This document shows positions 58,854 through 64,000 of a DNA stretch of 64,000 bases, one piece after another (positions within the stretch are counted from its first letter, which is position 1; every line of letters starts with the position of its first letter). The notes under the pieces are model-generated. The model searched no databases. It was not told the DNA's origin and was given only the letters and a program-made list of their open reading frames with translations. Source of the DNA: Candidatus Anammoxibacter sp. (GTDB lineage Bacteria > Planctomycetota > Brocadiia > Brocadiales > Anammoxibacteraceae); assembly GCA_021777055.1 (NCBI GenBank), contig JAIQZO010000102.1, forward strand, positions 1-64,000, in the 5' to 3' direction. The translations under genes and the position numbers were made by a program.

Positions 58854-61562
58854 TCAGACAAAGTCACCTTTAATCACCTTTTGCAATAGTTCATTCATCT
58901 CTTGTATCTTAAATGGCTTTGTTATAACACCTTTAAATCCATACTCTTTATAATTTGACATAATCTTATCATTGGAATAACCACTATACACAATGGCTTT
59001 TGCTTTAGAATCTATCTCAAGAAGCGGTTTAATGGTTTTATTACCTCCCATTCCTCCCGGTATTGTTAAATCCATTATTACAGCATCAAAAGGTTTATTC
59101 ATATCTATAGCTTCCCGGTAAAATTTTAATGCTTCTTCTCCATCCTTTGCACTCTCAACGCTATATCCAATAAAACTCAGCATCTGTTTAAAAGCATTCC
59201 TGATACATTCTTCGTCATCCATTACTAATATTTTACAATTGTCTGCAAGAGGAACTATTACATCTGATTTATCTGTTGCAAAACTTTCTCTTAATGACGC
59301 TGGTAGATAGACAAAAAATGTTGTCCCAACGTTCACCTCCGATTCTACCTTAATTAGCCCTCCATGCTTATTAACAATTGCATATGATGAAGAAAGTCCA
59401 AGCCCACTTCCCATCTCTTTTGTTGTAAAATATGGATCAAATATTCTCTGTAAAATCTTTTCCGGTATTCCAACACCTTGATCTTTTATAGAAATCTTTA
59501 TATACCTTCCGGGACTTAAGAAATCTATTTCTTCCACCTTGTGTTTGGATATATTTTCAACGCTGATATAAACGTTACCACCATCAGGCATAGCTTGATT
59601 TGCATTTATAACAAGATTATTAATTACCTGGCTTATCTGCCCCTCGTCTATTTCTGCGGACCAGATATTATCAGGAATAAGAAGCTCGCATTTTACATTA
59701 GAACCTCTTAAGACAAAATCTGCCGACTCTTTTATTAATGAAGCAATAGATGTTTCTCTTTTAATAGGCATTCCACCTTTTGAAAAAGTGAGTAGTTGTG
59801 CGGTTAAATCCTTTGCTCTATGTGAAGCATTTTCAATGGTTGATAGAGCCTTGAAGACACCGTCATCTTTTCCAGATTCCATGTAAAGCTTTGCTAGACC
59901 TGAAGTACCCAAAATAACAGTTAGAATATTATTAAAATCATGTGCAATTCCTCCGGCAAGAACTCCAACAGATTCGAGTTTTTGTATCTTTAACATTTCT
60001 TCTTCCATTCTTTTTCGATCCGCAATGTTACGGACAAAAGCACAAATATATTCATGCCCATCATACTCATGAAAAGTGGCTTGTATTTCCACTGGAAACA
60101 ATTTTCCATCTTTAGTCTTATGGTTCGATTCAAAAATTAGCGTGCTTTCTTCCTTCATTTCTTTCCAATGATTCTGCCACACATCTTCAGGGAAGCCAGG
60201 ATCTATTTCTGGTACTCTAATGGACATTAGTTCGTTATAAGAATACCCCAACGTCTGATAGGCGGCTTTATTAGCATAGATAATCCTACCATCTGAATTT
60301 ATCCAATATGTTGCATCTGCGTTGTTATCTAATGCAAAATTAGCAAATCTGAGTTTTTCCTCTGTCTTCTTAAATTCTGTAATATCGTTTGCGACACATA
60401 TAACACCATACAAATTACTATTGTTGTCATACATTGCGGAAGAAGAAAAGAGAACCGGTATCTCTTTTCCACCTTTTGATAGATAAATCTTTTCTAAAAT
60501 ATTGCCAGAATTTGATTTTATTAAGTTGTTAAAATTCGTTTCTTTTAACAGCGATTCCTTTGCAAAGATAACGTCAATGTGTAGGTTTACAATTTCATTA
60601 TTTGTGTAACCTAAAAGATCAAGAGTGGATTTATTTACAGTTTTGATATTGCCGTCTGCCGCCACAACAATCAAACTCTCTACCATATTATTAATAATAC
60701 TATCTACATAGTCTTTGGAAACAGTTGTACTTCTGAGGTTTTCCGCCATCTTTCTGAAAGACTTCGCTAATTGTCCAATTTCGTCTTTTGTATTAATATC
60801 AATTTTGGTTTCCAGTTTACCTTTACCTACTTCAGCTACAGCATTTTTCAGTTCTATAATAGGGTTAGAGATTGAACGAGATATGTGAATACCTATATAT
60901 ATTGCAAAGAGGAAAACAACAATAGTTAAAATCAAGACTAATAGTGAACTAATTCTAATTAACTTTTGTGCACCTTTTGTTGCGAAATCTATTGTCTTGG
61001 TGGAACTCAACAGAACTTCATCATATTTGGCCCCTCTTCTGTGAACATAATTTCTAAGTCCTTGTTCGTAAACAAGCTTTTTGTCCTCATAAGCAGTGCT
61101 ATCCAGAATTTTAACAGCTTTTTCCCTTTGACCATTTTTTACAAATCCCATGGACTTATACTCCATTTCCACAAGAGCAATGTTTGCTTGATTAATACTA
61201 GAGAAGAATTTTTTGTCTTTTTCATCGCCTTTAAGAATAGCGTCCTTTATAATTTTTTTCAGTTTTGGTTCTACAGATAAATATCTTTCCGCCCATTTCT
61301 TTTCCTCTGTATAGGCGTAGTTTCTCGCAGATTGGGTCAAAATTTCATCATAATAACGTATAAGTTGAGATAGAGAATCTAAGGAGGACTTAGCTTCTAG
61401 CGCTTTTATACTTGCAGGTATATCTTTTTTCAAAGGTTCTGCTATTTTATTTAACTGGATAAAAGAAAAGTACCCTACAACTCCAACAGCAAGAGAAACT
61501 AATAAATATCCTAAAGTAAACTTTCGTACTATTCTCATTTTAAGCGCAACCTCGCAAAGCAA
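58854..61562 (-). CDS. hybrid sensor histidine kinase (sensor, HAMP, 2 PAS, HisKA, HATPase, REC)
   Basis: GGIAHDFNNILTVILG; KEMGSGLGLSSSYAIVNKHGG; C-terminal KILVMDDEECIRNAFKQML. Confidence 0.95.
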   Translation of the reverse strand: MLCEVALKMRIVRKFTLGYLLVSLAVGVVGYFSFIQLNKIAEPLKKDIPASIKALEAKSSLDSLSQLIRYYDEILTQSARNYAYTEEKKWAERYLSVEPKLKKIIKDAILKGDEKDKKFFSSINQANIALVEMEYKSMGFVKNGQREKAVKILDSTAYEDKKLVYEQGLRNYVHRRGAKYDEVLLSSTKTIDFATKGAQKLIRISSLLVLILTIVVFLFAIYIGIHISRSISNPIIELKNAVAEVGKGKLETKIDINTKDEIGQLAKSFRKMAENLRSTTVSKDYVDSIINNMVESLIVVAADGNIKTVNKSTLDLLGYTNNEIVNLHIDVIFAKESLLKETNFNNLIKSNSGNILEKIYLSKGGKEIPVLFSSSAMYDNNSNLYGVICVANDITEFKKTEEKLRFANFALDNNADATYWINSDGRIIYANKAAYQTLGYSYNELMSIRVPEIDPGFPEDVWQNHWKEMKEESTLIFESNHKTKDGKLFPVEIQATFHEYDGHEYICAFVRNIADRKRMEEEMLKIQKLESVGVLAGGIAHDFNNILTVILGTSGLAKLYMESGKDDGVFKALSTIENASHRAKDLTAQLLTFSKGGMPIKRETSIASLIKESADFVLRGSNVKCELLIPDNIWSAEIDEGQISQVINNLVINANQAMPDGGNVYISVENISKHKVEEIDFLSPGRYIKISIKDQGVGIPEKILQRIFDPYFTTKEMGSGLGLSSSYAIVNKHGGLIKVESEVNVGTTFFVYLPASLRESFATDKSDVIVPLADNCKILVMDDEECIRNAFKQMLSFIGYSVESAKDGEEALKFYREAIDMNKPFDAVIMDLTIPGGMGGNKTIKPLLEIDSKAKAIVYSGYSNDKIMSNYKEYGFKGVITKPFKIQEMNELLQKVIKGDFV

Positions 61563-61597
61563 TTTAAACCATTTAATTTAACAACGGTATCGTGCTA

Positions 61598-61826
61598 TAT
61601 AGTATTACTTTATAAAAGCTTCTTTTTTTAAAAGACTTTGTCGCTTTTATGGAATACAGAATCCAGGAGTCAGAGGCCAGAATAATTGAAAACATGATTA
61701 AGGAAATGCATACTAACCTTATGATTAAAAATATGGCAAAATGATTACAAACCTATAATTCATTCTGAATTCTGACTCCTGGTTTCTGTATTCCTAATTT
61801 GGGTTGCGGCTTCACCGCAACTATAA
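61598..61826. repeat. interspersed foldback element I
   Basis: tatagtattactttataaaagcttctttttttaaaagactttgtcgcttttatggaatacagaatccaggagtcagaggccagaat / attctgaattctgactcctggtttctgtattcc...ggttgcggcttcaccgc. Confidence 0.88.
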
Positions 61827-61885
61827 AAGCATTCATAAAAATCAACAGCCCATAATGTACAAACAATTTTTGCTAAGGAATGGGT

Positions 61886-62044
61886 ATGTAATAAATTGTG
61901 CATGTAACGTCCAAATTTCCATTAGATTTTTTCAAATTGATTGAACAAAAGCGGAAGCACGGCCGTATTAGCATTGAGGATTTGGAGATTGAAATTTGGA
62001 CAAATAGAATGTAAAATTTAGTATTAGATGCATAATTTATTATA
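61886..62044. mobile_element. MITE-like element, second copy
   Basis: tatgtaataaattgtgcatg ... atgcataatttattata; internal gattgaac-aa--cg--agcac...attgaggatttggaRatt shared with 34599-34797. Confidence 0.6.
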
Positions 62045-62074
62045 CTCACGCGCCTTAAGAACATGCATGTAATA

Positions 62075-63853
62075 TTACATCCTATCTGGAGGTCTCATTC
62101 CTATCATCAAAAGGCCATTCTTGATCACCTGTCTAACACAATCAATTAACACAATTCGTGAATCGGTCAACGATGAATCATCTGATATAATGCGGCACTG
62201 ATTATAGTAACTATTCAGCGAGCTACATATTTCAAGGAGATGGCCTACCAATATCGATGGTTCAAATACATCTGCCGCTCTTTTAATTGCCACAGGATAC
62301 TGTTCTAGTTTCTTTACCAGCAAGAACTCTTCGTCTTCACTTAACAACTCAGGATCTGCACCGATATCAGGGTTCTTCCCATATTTTCTAATTATGCTAC
62401 AAAGCCTTGCGTGGGTATACTGTACATAAGGCCCTGTTTCACCATCAAAATTAAGTATTTCATCCCAATCAAAGTTTACATCCTTTATCCTTTTATTCTT
62501 TAGGTCAGAGAAAATAATTGCCCCTATTCCAACAGCATCTGCAATCTCATCCCTTCCATCAAGATCTGGATTCTTCTCTTTAATAATCTCCCGTGCGCGA
62601 GATATTGATTCATTCAACAAATCTTCCAGCAGGACAACCTTACCTTTTCTCGTGGACATTTTTTCATCCTTAAACTTAACAAGGCCAAAATCCACGTGAT
62701 AACATTCATCCTGCCATTCATAGCCCATCAATTCCAACACCTTTTTAAATTGTTTGAAATGGAGTTTTTGCTCAGAACCAACAACATAAACCATCTTATC
62801 AAAGTCAAACTCCCTTTTCCTATACTCAGCTGCACATATATCCCTCGTAGCATACAAGCTGGCATCATCACTCTTTCGGATAAGACATGGAGGCATATTG
62901 TACTTATCCAAGTTAACCACCTGCGCATTATCGCTAAGTTCCAATAACCCAGATTCCTTTAATCTTTCAACCGTATCATCAAGCATACCATTATAAAAAC
63001 TTTCACCGGTATAATAGTCAAATGTTATCCCTAACATATCGTAAATTTTATCAAACTCTTTCATACTTATGTCTTTAAACAGTCTCCAGAGCTCACTAGA
63101 CTCATCATCTCCATTTTCCAGTTTTTTAAACCACTCTCTTGATTCATCTTCTAGAGAAGGATCATCTTCTGCCTCTTTATGAAACCTGACATAAAGCTTA
63201 TATAATGTTTCAATATCAGAAGGAGTCTCTTCGCCCCCCCACTTTTTGTAGGCAACTATAAGTTTGCCAAACTGTGTACCCCAGTCACCCAGGTGGTTTA
63301 TGCCACAGCACTTGTAACCTAATGCGACATATAGGTTGTAAATCGACCTGCCAATTAATGCGGACCGCATATGGTGCACCGCAAGGTGTTTGGCTATATT
63401 AGGTGACGAATAATCTACAACAACACACTTTCCTTCTCCCTCATCAGAAGTACCAAATCCATCTTTTTCACTATCAATACAATGCAACACATGGCGAATA
63501 AACATACCTCTATTCACAAAGAAATTGAGATACGGACCAGTTGTAACAACATTCTTGATATACTCATCCGCTTCAAACCCCACCCCAAGCTTTTCTGCGA
63601 TCATCTGCGGTGACCTCTTCACTTGCTTTGCCAGTATAAAACAAGGCAATGCATAATCACCCATTTTATAATCAGGCGGCACTTCAATTAATTTTTCTAT
63701 CTCACATTGAGCGAGTTCCACATCAAACGCGGATTGAACTGACTCAGTTACAAAACAAACTATTCTTTTTATAAAAGGATTCATAACACTCCTCGCCAAC
63801 TTATATTCTCCGCTTTGTTCAGAAAATGCATTTTCATTAATACGTTCCCCCAC
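62075..63853 (-). CDS. argS: arginyl-tRNA synthetase
   Basis: VVVDYSSPNIAKHLAVHHMRSALIGRSIYNLY; KMSTRKGKVVLLEDLL; C-terminal anticodon-binding domain ending GMRPPDRM. Confidence 0.96.
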   Translation of the reverse strand: MGERINENAFSEQSGEYKLARSVMNPFIKRIVCFVTESVQSAFDVELAQCEIEKLIEVPPDYKMGDYALPCFILAKQVKRSPQMIAEKLGVGFEADEYIKNVVTTGPYLNFFVNRGMFIRHVLHCIDSEKDGFGTSDEGEGKCVVVDYSSPNIAKHLAVHHMRSALIGRSIYNLYVALGYKCCGINHLGDWGTQFGKLIVAYKKWGGEETPSDIETLYKLYVRFHKEAEDDPSLEDESREWFKKLENGDDESSELWRLFKDISMKEFDKIYDMLGITFDYYTGESFYNGMLDDTVERLKESGLLELSDNAQVVNLDKYNMPPCLIRKSDDASLYATRDICAAEYRKREFDFDKMVYVVGSEQKLHFKQFKKVLELMGYEWQDECYHVDFGLVKFKDEKMSTRKGKVVLLEDLLNESISRAREIIKEKNPDLDGRDEIADAVGIGAIIFSDLKNKRIKDVNFDWDEILNFDGETGPYVQYTHARLCSIIRKYGKNPDIGADPELLSEDEEFLLVKKLEQYPVAIKRAADVFEPSILVGHLLEICSSLNSYYNQCRIISDDSSLTDSRIVLIDCVRQVIKNGLLMIGMRPPDRM

Positions 63854-64000
63854 TTAACCCCTTACCGTTATCCGCCACCTGAGTTTATGTGACAAATAAT
63901 CCGGTGAATATTTTCTAATTAAATTACGCCAACTATCACCATTCGTGCACCCCCTCATATACTCTTTAAAAAACCTGACCCTGTCAGACTTGCTAACTGG
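63854..64000 (-). CDS. C-terminus of a gene truncated by the window edge (possibly lipopolysaccharide kinase-like)
   Basis: Reverse-strand frame ...PVSKSDRVRFFKEYMRGCTNGDSWRNLIRKYSPDYLSHKLRWRITVRG*. Confidence 0.4.
   Translation of the reverse strand, partial: PVSKSDRVRFFKEYMRGCTNGDSWRNLIRKYSPDYLSHKLRWRITVRG

Overview
The 64-kb window is a mostly AT-rich bacterial chromosome segment with long, repeat-rich intergenic regions. Gene content (NirK-like copper protein, many two-component systems, RsbU/RsbW/STAS module, PKD/NHL proteins, sugar phosphorylase, repeat-rich spacers) would fit an anammox-type planctomycete, but taxonomy is a guess. Confident core genes are ilvB, ilvH, rlmN, a P-II protein, argS, selD, a GH13 sugar phosphorylase, and several sensor kinases and response regulators. 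Main highlights: (1) A selenium locus: selD is itself a selenoprotein, with an in-frame UGA inside 'CG-U-AAKISP' and a SECIS-like hairpin that the ORF track truncates. It is followed by a SenB-type (TIGR04348) glycosyltransferase and an EgtB/SenA-like enzyme, so it is a candidate selenoneine pathway interrupted by a repeat insertion. (2) A dense family of foldback elements whose arms are degenerate tandem repeats with a 7-bp (sometimes 8-, 9- or 11-bp) period. One copy encloses an S23/four-helix-bundle gene within perfect 10-bp terminal inverted repeats. (3) Three sigma54 (-24/-12) promoters with a shared upstream block in front of three secreted-protein genes. Two of them also carry paired TGTAC-N7-GTACA sites at a fixed 20-bp spacing, and a GAFTGA-containing NtrC-family regulator lies nearby. 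(4) A glycosyltransferase split exactly at a canonical -1 slippery heptamer. (5) A duplicated ilvH 3' fragment, MITE-like elements, a frameshifted NHL/PKD paralogue, and several leader or hairpin structures. No tRNA, rRNA or CRISPR array was recognised. All identifications are by eye, and no database search was run.
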